Assembly (NCBI RefSeq): GCF_000020585.3
Contig: NC_011138.3
Coordinates: 1,359,791-1,423,790, forward strand
Reading direction: 5' to 3'
Origin: Alteromonas mediterranea DE
Lineage (GTDB): Bacteria > Pseudomonadota > Gammaproteobacteria > Enterobacterales > Alteromonadaceae
DNA length: 64,000 nucleotides
The translations under genes and the position numbers were made by a program. Within the stretch, counting starts at the first letter, position 1. The number at the start of each line of letters is the position of its first letter. Below the pieces are notes generated by a model. That model worked only from the letters and a program-made list of their open reading frames with translations. It searched no databases and had not been told where the DNA came from. Shown piece by piece: positions 18,743 through 28,150 of the stretch.

Positions 18743-20704
18743 TTAAAATGAGAAAGCGGCAACGCGAGCACGGCCTTCGCGTTTTGCTTTATACAAGAGG
18801 TCGTCACAGGCTTTGATAATTGTGTCTAAGTTTGTTTCTCCGTTCACATCTAGAAGGCCAGAAGAAAAGCTGACTGAAAATTTTTGGTCGGTTCCGCTCC
18901 ACAGCTTTTGACGAGATAAGCTAGCGTTAAGTTCATCAAGTATGCGCTTGGCTGATTGTTGATCCGTGTCTGAGAAGTAAATTAAAAACTCTTCGCCACC
19001 GTATCGGCAAAGCTTGTCTGATTTACGAATTCGTTTTTGGATAGTTCGAGTAAGCGTTGTTAACACTTCATCTCCTACTAAATGCCCATGTTTGTCGTTA
19101 ATTTTTTTGAAGTTATCTACGTCTAACAGCGCAACACAGGATGTGCTGTCACTTTTTAATGCTTTTTTAAGGCTTTTAAGCATCGCTCTGCGTGTTAATG
19201 CGCCGGTTAGTGAGTCTCGCTCAGCAAGCGTGTCGCTTTGGCGTTTAGCAATCCACAACCATAGCGCCAGAATAATTAAAATGGTCGTTATCAATGCGAA
19301 AATGGTTGTTTTCATGGCTTCTTTATCGGTAGACAGCCCGATTTTTTCATCGCGAAGTGCAGCAAGCTCTTGCTGGCGATAGCGTGCCAACGCAATATTT
19401 CTTGCTATACCATCGGTGAGCGAAGGAGATGAAAGCTTAAACTGCTCGGTATTTTTCTTAACTAAAAGCTGATTGTAGGCTTTGGTATGTTTATAGGCCT
19501 TTTCATAGTCGCCCACGATGTCGTAAAGTCTCGAAAGTTCGAGTTCTATACTTAATAAGTGTTTAGTTTTAAACCCAGTTGAGGGCAGGGTGTCGAGCAT
19601 CACTTGTTTATATTTTTCACTTGCTGCAGAAAGCCGTTCCTTGTCGTTTTCAGCAATAGCTTTATAAGATTGGTAAAGGTAAAAAAGCTCTTCAGCTCTG
19701 GATTTAACCTTATCTAAATCCATCGCATCCATCTTTTTTACAATAGTATGTATTTCGTTTTTATTCTGCCATCTAAAACCCGTTAGGAGCACCCTTAGCT
19801 TTTGATATAAGGTTAAGAAAACCTCGTGTTCTGAATCTCGATTTTTCACGTGTTCCAGAGCTCTATCTGACAGTAGCAAGGCTTCTTCGTATTTACCTTG
19901 AAGTAGTAAAGAGTCAACCGCGGTAAAGTATGCCCATGTTACAAACTCATCATTTCGGTTTCTTTCTTCTATAACCTTCATTGAGTGAAAATAAGCTCTA
20001 CTAGGCACCGATAGCTCTGTGTAAGAAACACGAAGCCATTGATGAGCAGTCGAGCTATCTAACGCATTTTCCAAAGAAAGAGTTGAAGAGCGCGTGGGTA
20101 AGTAAGCAAGTGCATATTCAATCTCATTAATGGCCTGTATTGGACTTGCTAAAGTAAGCTCCATTGATAACCAGATACTGGCGATTGCTGTAGCGACTCT
20201 ATCACCGGTATCTAAAGCTTCTAATTTTAAACGTCTAAGTGCTGGGACTGTGGTGGTGATTCGTTGTGCTGAACCGTCAAAGTCGTTTACTGCTCTAGCA
20301 TAGATATAATAGGCCTTTGCCGCGGAAAATAGTTTGGCATTGAGTACTTTTAACTCTTCCCAATGCTCTTTTAAAAGCGGGTGCTTTACATAGATTGGAA
20401 GGCGGGGCTTAACCGTTTCTTTTGCGGTTCCTGTGGCGAGTAAGTGCCTGAAAATAATGCCTTCACTGGAATCATCATTTTGAATGCCCGCACTCTCTAA
20501 CATAGATACAATCTGTCGGTTGTCTATTTCAGTATCTTCATTCCAATTGTAAATTGCCACAGCAGTAACATGGCTATAGGTTTCAAGTTTCTTTAACCTT
20601 AGTGCATTAGAGGAATCGAGACTTCGTGCATATGCGGTAAAGCAAATATTTGTAGTGATTAGTAGGCAAAGTACTAGCCTTGCAAAACGACACCAAGCGC
20701 TCAT
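18743..20704 (-). CDS. Membrane diguanylate cyclase with periplasmic helical sensor region
   Basis: A 653-residue protein. A signal-like hydrophobic N-terminus is followed by a ~430-residue extracytoplasmic helical region that reads like degenerate TPR repeats, then a transmembrane segment (TTIFALITTILIILALWLWIA) near residue 475 and a GGDEF domain. The active loop is RYGGEEF, a functional variant. An RxxD inhibitory I-site (RKSD) lies five residues before it, so product inhibition by c-di-GMP is expected. Predicted role: making c-di-GMP from GTP in response to a periplasmic signal that cannot be named. Confidence 0.9.
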   Translation of the reverse strand: MSAWCRFARLVLCLLITTNICFTAYARSLDSSNALRLKKLETYSHVTAVAIYNWNEDTEIDNRQIVSMLESAGIQNDDSSEGIIFRHLLATGTAKETVKPRLPIYVKHPLLKEHWEELKVLNAKLFSAAKAYYIYARAVNDFDGSAQRITTTVPALRRLKLEALDTGDRVATAIASIWLSMELTLASPIQAINEIEYALAYLPTRSSTLSLENALDSSTAHQWLRVSYTELSVPSRAYFHSMKVIEERNRNDEFVTWAYFTAVDSLLLQGKYEEALLLSDRALEHVKNRDSEHEVFLTLYQKLRVLLTGFRWQNKNEIHTIVKKMDAMDLDKVKSRAEELFYLYQSYKAIAENDKERLSAASEKYKQVMLDTLPSTGFKTKHLLSIELELSRLYDIVGDYEKAYKHTKAYNQLLVKKNTEQFKLSSPSLTDGIARNIALARYRQQELAALRDEKIGLSTDKEAMKTTIFALITTILIILALWLWIAKRQSDTLAERDSLTGALTRRAMLKSLKKALKSDSTSCVALLDVDNFKKINDKHGHLVGDEVLTTLTRTIQKRIRKSDKLCRYGGEEFLIYFSDTDQQSAKRILDELNASLSRQKLWSGTDQKFSVSFSSGLLDVNGETNLDTIIKACDDLLYKAKREGRARVAAFSF

Positions 20705-20823
20705 TGTGATTGCTACCTCTGAACTGCGGATAAGCGGAATGTTTATTTGAATTAAAACGAGCGTTTTAACATTAGTCCGAAAGTATAAAGTTTATCGTTT
20801 AACGTTTCATCTTAATTTTGGGT

Positions 20824-20848
20824 AAAAAAATCGGCCCGAGTGGGCCGA
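20824..20848 (-). terminator. Terminator of the ECF sigma / DUF3379 operon
   Basis: TCGGCCC (20831-20837) and GGGCCGA (20842-20848) form the stem, and seven A at 20824-20830 give the U tract on the minus strand. A second stem (AAGTGC 20856-20861 / GCACTT 20871-20876) lies just upstream in the same transcript. Confidence 0.85.
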
Positions 20849-20907
20849 AGAAGGGAAGTGCATAAGATAAGCACTTTTTTGGAACGAATTACCAGCGTTG
20901 TCAAAAG

Positions 20908-21612
20908 TTAGGCAGAGAACTGAATTCTTTCTGAAACCGCTTTTTTCATCTCACTTAGGTCGGCGCCTTTATCACCCACTACCATTACATTAGCGCGTCG
21001 CATCTTGATGCTTTCCCCGTGATATTGGCTGTCCTCAAATTCACTAGGCACGCTGATATCACCTCTTTGTGGAACCACAAAAACCGACATTTTTCCCTGC
21101 GGGGTATTAACAATGAGGTGCAGGCTTCTCACCGTGCTTAAGTGGCAATAATTAGCAACCTCTACGCCGTCTAACATTTCGCTTAAACTGCCCCCAAAAC
21201 TCGCGAGTTTTGCATTGACCATATTTAAATCTACCGGAAGCAGTGAGTGAGCATGTTCCATTTCCGCATATTGCATATGAGCAAGCGCTTGACCGCCAAT
21301 GCTAAGTGGCTGGTGATACCACATTGTTAAGCCAATGCCTATTGTGAATGCCACAGATGCTGCCATCGCCACATACCAGCGGCTTCTGCGCTTATATCGG
21401 GTGAACTCATCAGCTGACTGCTGCCAAATTAATTTACTGGCTAAATCATCAGGCACCTCAACTTTTAGCGCCTGCTTAAACTGTTTGTCTAACTGTTTTT
21501 GTTCATTCCAGAAACTACGCTTGCTCTCATCCGCTTTGGCCGCTTCTACAACATCACTGTCAGTCGTTTCTGGATCGGCGTAGATTCGACGCCTAAATTC
21601 TAATTCATCCAT
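20908..21612 (-). CDS. DUF3379 protein, probable anti-sigma factor
   Basis: A 234-residue protein with a cytoplasmic N-terminus (MDELEFRRRIYADPE), one transmembrane segment (WYVAMAASVAFTIGIGLTMWY) near residue 92 and a periplasmic C-terminus. This matches DUF3379, often encoded after an ECF sigma factor. Its start overlaps the sigma gene by 8 bases, so the two are translated together. By analogy with such pairs, it probably holds the sigma factor inactive at the membrane. No zinc-binding HxxxCxxC motif is seen, so it is not a ZAS-type anti-sigma. Confidence 0.82.
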   Translation of the reverse strand: MDELEFRRRIYADPETTDSDVVEAAKADESKRSFWNEQKQLDKQFKQALKVEVPDDLASKLIWQQSADEFTRYKRRSRWYVAMAASVAFTIGIGLTMWYHQPLSIGGQALAHMQYAEMEHAHSLLPVDLNMVNAKLASFGGSLSEMLDGVEVANYCHLSTVRSLHLIVNTPQGKMSVFVVPQRGDISVPSEFEDSQYHGESIKMRRANVMVVGDKGADLSEMKKAVSERIQFSA

Positions 21613-22117
21613 TTATACGACCTCTCTGTTCATTTTGTTTCTCTAACGCCTCTTTGAGTTGATTCCTCGCTCTAAATAGCCGAGTCATAACCGTATTTTT
21701 GTTAAGCCCAAGTTGATTAGCAATTTCTTCACCGCTAAACCCAAAGATTAGCTGTAGGATTAACGGTTCGCGATATTCCACACTCAAGCCTCCTAACAAG
21801 CGCTGTAACTCCCTATTTTTAAGATCGCCATCAGCATGTTGGGTGTCGTCTTGAATATGCACATCGTCGATATCAACGGTATCGAATTGCTTGCGCTCAA
21901 ACCGGCGAGCGTTTTCTCGGCGAAGAATAGTAATTAGCCATGACTTTGCCGCCTTTTCATCATTAAGGGCATCAAGCGAGCGCCAAGCGCGTAAGAAAGT
22001 TTCTTGCACAACATCCTCGGCAATGCTTTGGTCTTTGATTAACCAGAACGCATAGCGGTAAATATCTGCGTGAAAGGCTTTTACAAGCGCTTCATATCTT
22101 TGGTGTTTTGCTTTCAT
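21605..22117 (-). CDS. ECF-type RNA polymerase sigma factor
   Basis: A sigma-70 family factor of the extracytoplasmic-function type, about 170 residues. Region 2 is IYRYAFWLIKDQSIAEDVVQETFLRAW; region 4 is VEYREPLILQLIFGFSGEEIANQLGLNKNTVMTRLFRAR with a clear helix-turn-helix. The frame is open to ATG 22162, but no ribosome site precedes it; ATG 22117 has AGGT ten bases upstream and starts MKAKHQRYEAL, as in related proteins. The start is therefore uncertain. It is co-transcribed with the DUF3379 gene; the regulon is unknown. Confidence 0.9.
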   Translation of the reverse strand: MKAKHQRYEALVKAFHADIYRYAFWLIKDQSIAEDVVQETFLRAWRSLDALNDEKAAKSWLITILRRENARRFERKQFDTVDIDDVHIQDDTQHADGDLKNRELQRLLGGLSVEYREPLILQLIFGFSGEEIANQLGLNKNTVMTRLFRARNQLKEALEKQNEQRGRING

Positions 22118-22201
22118 ACCCGATAAGACCTGACCATTACCGGTTTTATTTCGCGTGCGCATAAAAAAAGCCGAAAACTAAAATCTTTTTCACTATGGCA
22201 T

Positions 22202-22242
22202 AAAAAACGCGTCATTTCGCTAAACGAAAGACGCGTTTTTTT
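22202..22242 (-). terminator. Terminator of the DUF885 gene
   Basis: AAAAAACGCGTC (22202-22213) pairs with GACGCGTTTTTT (22230-22241), with a small TTCG/CGAA inner stem. A and T runs flank both arms; on the minus strand it ends the DUF885 transcript. Confidence 0.8.
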
Positions 22243-22270
22243 AGGTAAAGCTAAAAAGTAGTGAATAGCG

Positions 22271-24124
22271 CTACTTATTTTTTTGCATGGCTATCCAGGT
22301 ATTGATGTTTTCTTCGAGAATGGAAAGCGGCACTGGACCGTATTTCAAAATCTCATCATGGAAGCCTTTCCAGTCAAACTTATCGCCAAGTTCACTTTGA
22401 GCACGCTCTCTTAGCTCCATAATTTTTAGCTTGCCAATCATATAAGCGGTCGCTTGTCCTGGCATGGCAATGTAGCGCTCAATGGCTTTTTGCGCGTCGT
22501 ATTCAGGATTTGGGGTATTCTTAACAAGGTAATCTACCGCTTCCTCTCTCGACCATTTCTTTGCGTGTATGCCTGTATCTACCACCAAACGGCAAGCACG
22601 CCACAACTCCATCGCTAACCGGCCGAAATCAGAGTAGGGGTCTTCATAAAATCCCATGTCTTTTGCCAGTTCTTCGGTATATAGCCCCCAGCCTTCGGTA
22701 TACGCCGTGAAACTAAGAAACTTCTGAAACTGAGGAACACCTTCAAGCTCTTGTGCGATAGCGCGCTGCATGTGATGCCCGGGAATACCTTCGTGATATG
22801 CGAGTGCTTCAAGTTGATAGGTAGGCATTGCTTTCATATCGAACAAATTGGCATAGTAGATACCCGGGCGGCTGCCGTCTTGCGCAGGACTTTGGTAAAA
22901 CGCCTTACCGGCCGATTGTTCACGAAACGCTTCTACGCGCTTAACAACCATAGGCGCTTCTGGAAGAATGCCAAAATACTCTGGAATGGCTTCTCTCATT
23001 TCGTCAATGGCGGCTTTTGCCATATCCAAATATTGCTGTCTTCCTTCATCTGTTGAAGGGAGATAGAACTGGTCATCTTCGCGCATAAACACGAAAAACT
23101 CTTGAAGTGTTCCTTCGAAGCTTACCTTATCCATAATCTCACGCATGGCGTTATGAATACGTTCAACGTTTTCCAAACCGATTTGGTGAACTTCTTCAGC
23201 GGTTAGATCGGTCGTGGTAAACCAATTAAGGCGATTTTGATACCATTTATCACCATCAGGTAAACGCCATACACCGTCGCCTTCAGGCGTTACTTCACGC
23301 TGGTGGGCGAGTTCTTCAATAAATTTTTCATAGGCAGGCATGACTGACGTAACAAGTGCCGCTTTCGCTTCCCCTAAAAGCGTTGTTTTTTCCGCATCAG
23401 GGATCTCAAGGCTTTCAACCTTATTCTGGAAGTCTTCCCAAATAGTAGAAGGCGTTTCACTTGAATCAAACGGCGCCCCCGTAATGACGTTTCTCGATGC
23501 ATCAATCATTTGATCGTATGCCCAGGCAGGAGGGAAAACGCCGGCTTCTTCGCGAATTTTCATCTGGTCGATGACTTGGTCAAAGTACGTGCGTACATTG
23601 TCTAATCTACCAATGTACGCTTGCGCGTCTTCTTTGCTGTTTACGCTGTGAATATTGATAAGAAAGCTGGGAACTTGTGTGTGAGCTGCGCGAAACTGAT
23701 GCACGATATAGCGGTGATGCCTAAATTCGTCGTTTGCTAAGTCTCGTTCGATGCCTAATTTGTATAATCTCAGGCTTAGCTTTTCCTGTTCATTAAGTTT
23801 ACTTGTATCGAAACTCTCTAGCTTCTCAAGCCGATTTTTGGCAATAGCTAGGCGGGCATCGGCTTCTTCTTCGCTGATGTCGTCCCATTTATCGTAGTCC
23901 CATTTTTTGCCAAGATAGCTTTGAAAAAGAGGGGAGCGCTTGAGGTTTTCTTCAAAAGTACGTTCAAAGAATGCGTTTAGCCGCTCAGACTCAGACTGCC
24001 CAGCAGGTTTTTCAGTTTTTATAGGTTCTGGTGCGGTTTTAGCGGTTTCACTTGCTGGTGAGCAAGCCGTTAAAGTGGTAATGGCTAGCGCTATTGGCGT
24101 TAGCTTTAACAGTGTTTTTTTCAT
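22271..24124 (-). CDS. DUF885 family lipoprotein (putative metallopeptidase)
   Basis: A 617-residue lipoprotein with signal peptide and LTAC lipobox near residue 21. It matches DUF885, whose members carry HEGIPGHHMQ (here near residue 445), a HExxxxHH-like metal site, followed by TAYTEGWGLYTEELA, which supplies further conserved Glu residues. The family is thought to be peptidase-related, but activity is largely uncharacterised. The protein is probably anchored in the outer membrane facing the periplasm. It is monocistronic, with its own terminator. Confidence 0.88.
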   Translation of the reverse strand: MKKTLLKLTPIALAITTLTACSPASETAKTAPEPIKTEKPAGQSESERLNAFFERTFEENLKRSPLFQSYLGKKWDYDKWDDISEEEADARLAIAKNRLEKLESFDTSKLNEQEKLSLRLYKLGIERDLANDEFRHHRYIVHQFRAAHTQVPSFLINIHSVNSKEDAQAYIGRLDNVRTYFDQVIDQMKIREEAGVFPPAWAYDQMIDASRNVITGAPFDSSETPSTIWEDFQNKVESLEIPDAEKTTLLGEAKAALVTSVMPAYEKFIEELAHQREVTPEGDGVWRLPDGDKWYQNRLNWFTTTDLTAEEVHQIGLENVERIHNAMREIMDKVSFEGTLQEFFVFMREDDQFYLPSTDEGRQQYLDMAKAAIDEMREAIPEYFGILPEAPMVVKRVEAFREQSAGKAFYQSPAQDGSRPGIYYANLFDMKAMPTYQLEALAYHEGIPGHHMQRAIAQELEGVPQFQKFLSFTAYTEGWGLYTEELAKDMGFYEDPYSDFGRLAMELWRACRLVVDTGIHAKKWSREEAVDYLVKNTPNPEYDAQKAIERYIAMPGQATAYMIGKLKIMELRERAQSELGDKFDWKGFHDEILKYGPVPLSILEENINTWIAMQKNK

Positions 24125-24222
24125 TTAAGCCCCGTCGCGTTTATTTAATTGTTTTGCTTAGTCAAAAACGATGGAAAGTTTTTGAGCCGTGTTGCTGTTT
24201 TAAACACAAAATGTTGTTTAAG

Positions 24223-24282
24223 CCATGCTCCTTTTAACGGTAAACCTTAAGTAGTTAGGCTTTACCGTTAAAAGGAGCATGG
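24223..24282. repeat. Perfect 22-bp inverted repeat
   Basis: Positions 24223-24244 are exactly complementary to 24261-24282 (core CTCCTTTTAACGGTAAA), with a 16-base loop. It lies between the end of batD and the start of the DUF885 gene, both on the minus strand. As RNA it would make a very stable hairpin at the end of the bat message, but no U tract follows. Confidence 0.9.
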
Positions 24283-24337
24283 TGGTAGTGACGCCAATCT
24301 CACCTTATAAGATTATTATTGGCAATCGAAATGCGTC

Positions 24338-26146
24338 TTACGAAGCAGGATATAAGTCAGATAACCTGTTGCTGTCGCCCGTGTGCTTTTTGTGCCACTC
24401 GCTTCTAAGGCGTTTGATTTCGGTAGATAACTTTTCAAATACGGGCTTTATTTGCATTGATTGCGCATTTTTGTCGGCGTTATTTTTGGCAAAACGGGCA
24501 GCGTAAAGCTCGCTCATTAGGCTGTTAATGCTTGCAAACTGTGAAAGTTGAGCATTGTCACCGGTGAGTGTTTTCAACCACTGTTGAAGCGCAGGGGTAA
24601 GCGCCCTTGTGTCATTGGCTTTTATCAAAGACATAACACGTTGAAACTGTGCTTTTTCGTCAGTATGGCCTAATACGCTAACCCCCTTGCCGTTGTGTTT
24701 ACCATGGCTTGGAATATGTCCACCATGGGTAACGCGCTTAAGCTTTCTGAATGCTAAAAACCACCCTAATGCTGTGACAACCAGTAAAGCGCTCACTATG
24801 GCTAACGTTAGCAAGAGGAATGTGGTGTCCTCTTCGGTACGCGTTTCCCTTGCATTATCACGATTTTCTTCGCCTACATCGTCGCTGCGTTCCTGGTTAA
24901 CAGGTGTGTTAACTAGCATTGGGGTATCGTCAGCACTTTCAGAGTTTGCAAGCGGCCCTGGTGCGCTACCGTTGTTGCCATCTTTGCCTGATGCCGCCGC
25001 TACGGTGATGGAACGAGCAGGAATAGTGGCATATTCAGTTTTTTGGGTTAACGTATTGAACCAAGGGATAGTAATTTCAGGCAAAACAAAGTTGCCCGGT
25101 TCAGTGGGAATTATTGCCAGAGATGTTTGACGCTGAGAAATTAGGCTCTGATCTTTTTCCACTGTCGTTGTGTTATCTTGGTCAGGATAAAGCTTGAAAT
25201 TAGGTGGGTAAAATTCAGGGATATCAGGCAGCTGCTCTTCAACCACACCTAGCGCGGTTAAGGTAACGATGCGGGTAACCGGTTCGCCTGCAACGAAGCT
25301 ATCGCCTTGAGGCCACTCTTCATCAACCCTCACCATCTCGGAGGGAAGCCAAGGGTAATCAATGCCCTGAGGTATAGGTTTGATATTAACGGTAATATCA
25401 GGGCCAACCCGATTAACCTGCTGGGTTCTATTAAAGAAACCGAAGCGCTGGTTGGTATTTGCGGCCATGACTTCGCCGGTAAATATAGGGCCTCTTAATG
25501 TGAACTCACCTGATGCTTGAGGTACAACGGCAAATTGACGTTCAATAATTTGATAGCGGCGACCATTAACAATGTCAGTGTATTGCTTATCTTCGCCTAA
25601 CTGAGTAATTTCAGCGTTTTGCATATCAGGCGCTTGTAAGCTGCCGCGCTCAATATTGCTTGAAAGATACAGTTTAACTGTATAGAGCAACTGTTGATTT
25701 AAATAGGCTTCTTTTAAGTCGATATCTGTGGTGACAAAGTAGTCTCGCGATACATTGCTTTGTTCTTGAACGGGAATAACCTTAACTTGTATCGGCTTGG
25801 TGGTTTTACCTTCGATAGATAGCGAAGGAATGGTGAACGAACCTTCTTTGCGGGGAAATAAGGTGGTTGTCCACACCGTTGTTCGTTTGGTGTCAAAGTT
25901 GACGATAGAGGTTTGGCTGCTGACCGACGTTCGACCTACAACAAAATCTTTGAGTAGGGGAGAGCTGTCAAAAGCATCTCTGTCTGCACTGCCATCGGCG
26001 GTAATGGTGAGTCGGATGGCTTCATCCACCATGACTGGGTTTCTATCAATGGTTGCTTCCACTGAATTCACATCAGCAAAAGCGGCCCCATTTAGCATTA
26101 CCGCGAATATAAAAACAAAATATGTAGATTGTAATAAAGCTCTCAT
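24338..26146 (-). CDS. batD: BatD family protein
   Basis: A 602-residue membrane protein with N-terminal signal peptide (ending near AFADVNS), a long periplasmic region of beta-rich domains (about residues 25-440) and a single transmembrane segment (FLLLTLAIVSALLVVTALGWFLAF) near residue 455, then a cytoplasmic tail. This matches BatD of the Bacteroides-type aerotolerance operon. Its molecular role is not known; it is thought to act with BatA and BatB. The ATG directly follows the batBC stop codon, so it ends the six-gene operon. Confidence 0.9.
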   Translation of the reverse strand: MRALLQSTYFVFIFAVMLNGAAFADVNSVEATIDRNPVMVDEAIRLTITADGSADRDAFDSSPLLKDFVVGRTSVSSQTSIVNFDTKRTTVWTTTLFPRKEGSFTIPSLSIEGKTTKPIQVKVIPVQEQSNVSRDYFVTTDIDLKEAYLNQQLLYTVKLYLSSNIERGSLQAPDMQNAEITQLGEDKQYTDIVNGRRYQIIERQFAVVPQASGEFTLRGPIFTGEVMAANTNQRFGFFNRTQQVNRVGPDITVNIKPIPQGIDYPWLPSEMVRVDEEWPQGDSFVAGEPVTRIVTLTALGVVEEQLPDIPEFYPPNFKLYPDQDNTTTVEKDQSLISQRQTSLAIIPTEPGNFVLPEITIPWFNTLTQKTEYATIPARSITVAAASGKDGNNGSAPGPLANSESADDTPMLVNTPVNQERSDDVGEENRDNARETRTEEDTTFLLLTLAIVSALLVVTALGWFLAFRKLKRVTHGGHIPSHGKHNGKGVSVLGHTDEKAQFQRVMSLIKANDTRALTPALQQWLKTLTGDNAQLSQFASINSLMSELYAARFAKNNADKNAQSMQIKPVFEKLSTEIKRLRSEWHKKHTGDSNRLSDLYPAS

Positions 26147-28150
26147 CTACCAATCACTCCGGTTTGAAGGCATACGTTGACGCTGACGCTTTTGTGCTTC
26201 TAATTGCATTTTTCGTTTTAATAAGAATGCGGGGTCATCTGGCACGCGACGCATTAAACTTTCCATTCGTTGTAGTTCTTCTTTTTCAGCATCGGATAGC
26301 TCGCCCGCTTGACTTTGCATTGCTTCGGCCTCCTGTGCTGACGATTCCTTTTCATCTAGCGCTTGTGCACTATTTTGCTGCGCGTTTTCACCTTGGTCCG
26401 CGTTATTTTGCTGACTGGACGGCTCCTGTTGTTCAGGCTCAGACGGCTCACTGTCCTCGCTCCTCTCTGCATTGTCAGAGTTTTGCTGCTCCCCGTTTTG
26501 TTCCGTTGAGTTTTGTTGTTGGTTTTGGCCAGACTGCTGGTCGCTATTGTCGTTTTGCTCACCATCTTGGTTATTGGGCTCGCCTGACTGCTGCTGATCA
26601 TCTTCACCATTATTCTGCTGGTTGTCTTGGTTTTGATTTTGATCTGAACCTTGCTGCTGGTTTTGCTGCTGATTTTGCTTTTCTTGCTGCGCTTGCTGCT
26701 CCAATAAGTCTTCAATTATTTTCTTATTCGTCTTCGCATCTTCAAAATCAGGGGCTTCCTGTAGCGCTCGCTCATACTTTTCAATCGCCTTTTCAAGTTT
26801 CCCAAGCTTGGCAAGCGCATTACCCTGATTGTACAAACTTTCAGGGCCTGGAATATTTTCAAAAGCCGCTAGTGCGCGCTCATACTCCCCCGACTTATAA
26901 AGCGATGATGCCTTCCACAATTTATCGTCAAACTGGCTAACCGCGTCTTTATATTTGCCTCGCTGATAGCTATTTAACGCTTCTTGATTGTCATTCATAA
27001 ATGGCTTTTGCCACCACGAGAGTGACTTAGGCTGCGCTGAATTTTCTATGCCTGATTGCCGTTCGCTTGCTACGTCTGAGCCTTGTAATGCATGGGCCTT
27101 TTGCATAACAGGAGGGCTAAGTAATCCAACTAAAAGTAAGAAAACCAAGCCCCTTTTAAATGCGAAAGCGGCCAAAGGCAACAATAGTACTACCAGATAA
27201 GGGCCTACTTCCTTCCACTGGTCACCTTGAATATTGTTATCCTCTTCGTCTTCTTCACTGTTGCCTTTATCTAACAATGAAATAGCGGCAAGTGCTTCAA
27301 TATCGGTATCGTTTGAAGTAAATGATTCAAACCGACCGCCGCTGGTTTTGACGACACCTCTAACTGCGTCGTCGTTAAGTTTAGGAATTACGATACTACC
27401 TGTGTGATCTTTAAGTAATTCACCACTTTGCTGGCGTATTGGCGCCCCTTCGGCTGTGCCAACGGTAAGTGCATTTAGCGTAAAGGGAATAGACGCGACA
27501 TATTCTTGCAGTTCATTTTGCTGCGCTAACTCTATACCATCAGTTATCCAGTAAATCATACCCGAGTTATAGCCCGCGTTGGTTAAAAGCGCTGCGGCGC
27601 TTTCGATACCTAAAAGCGGGTCGCTGCCAGGTACAGGCATAATCTCAGGAGAAAGGCTGGGTATTAAAGTGGTAATATTCGCCGCGTCTTCGGTGAGGGG
27701 GCTAATAACAAAGGCATCACCAGCATAAGCAACAAGGCCCATTTCGCCTTCACCTATGGCATTGACTAAGTCTATCGCTTTATATTTAGCGCGGGTCAGT
27801 CGGTCGGGCGTCATATCCGTTGCTCGCATAGAAAGCGACATGTCTATCACAATCACATGCCCCATCTTTAGCTGGTATACCGGCTGAGGTAAGCGCTCCC
27901 ACGTTGGACCAGCCAATGCAATCACACTCACAAACCACGCAATAGCCAACAGCATTATAGGTGGTTTTGCCCCCACCTCTGTTTTTCCAATCACCATATA
28001 TTGATAAAGGTGTGAAGGGATTACTGATTGCCAGCCAGACTGTTTAGCCGTTGCCTTTCTTATTAAGATGACAAGCAGCAGCAGGGGGATGATTGCTGCA
28101 AACCACTCTGGACGTAGAAAGTGAAATTGGTTTAAGAAGTCGAGTTCCAC
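26147..28150 (-). CDS. BatB-BatC fusion: VWA domain plus TPR and Q/N-rich tail
   Basis: A 667-residue protein. Two N-terminal membrane segments lead into a von Willebrand A domain with an intact MIDAS (DMSLS near residue 100), a further membrane segment near residue 310, TPR repeats (about 385-480, including ALYKSG...NQGNALAKLGKLEKAIEKYERAL) and a ~110-residue tract very rich in Q, N, D, S and E, then a charged tail. In some bacteria the VWA part (BatB) and TPR part (BatC) are separate genes; here they are joined. Start is GTG, overlapping the batA stop as TAGTG, with AAGGAG eight bases upstream. Confidence 0.92.
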   Translation of the reverse strand: MELDFLNQFHFLRPEWFAAIIPLLLLVILIRKATAKQSGWQSVIPSHLYQYMVIGKTEVGAKPPIMLLAIAWFVSVIALAGPTWERLPQPVYQLKMGHVIVIDMSLSMRATDMTPDRLTRAKYKAIDLVNAIGEGEMGLVAYAGDAFVISPLTEDAANITTLIPSLSPEIMPVPGSDPLLGIESAAALLTNAGYNSGMIYWITDGIELAQQNELQEYVASIPFTLNALTVGTAEGAPIRQQSGELLKDHTGSIVIPKLNDDAVRGVVKTSGGRFESFTSNDTDIEALAAISLLDKGNSEEDEEDNNIQGDQWKEVGPYLVVLLLPLAAFAFKRGLVFLLLVGLLSPPVMQKAHALQGSDVASERQSGIENSAQPKSLSWWQKPFMNDNQEALNSYQRGKYKDAVSQFDDKLWKASSLYKSGEYERALAAFENIPGPESLYNQGNALAKLGKLEKAIEKYERALQEAPDFEDAKTNKKIIEDLLEQQAQQEKQNQQQNQQQGSDQNQNQDNQQNNGEDDQQQSGEPNNQDGEQNDNSDQQSGQNQQQNSTEQNGEQQNSDNAERSEDSEPSEPEQQEPSSQQNNADQGENAQQNSAQALDEKESSAQEAEAMQSQAGELSDAEKEELQRMESLMRRVPDDPAFLLKRKMQLEAQKRQRQRMPSNRSDW
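26375..26705 (-). repeat. Low-complexity Q/N-codon tract within batBC
   Basis: Codons for Gln, Asn, Asp, Ser and Glu dominate this segment, giving irregular CAG/CAA/AAC repetition with no fixed unit. It is coding and in frame, and probably encodes a disordered linker between the TPR domain and the C-terminal end. Confidence 0.75.

Noticed and set aside
24279..24506. 75-codon plus-strand frame with AAAAGGAG before its ATG
   Set aside because: The ribosome-like site is produced by the right arm of the 22-bp inverted repeat, and most of the frame lies antisense to batD, with protein composition unlike a real gene.
26375..26705. Repeated CAG/CAA-like pattern considered as a CRISPR or tandem-repeat locus
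   Set aside because: There is no fixed repeat unit or spacing; it is coding sequence for a Gln/Asn-rich linker in one open frame.
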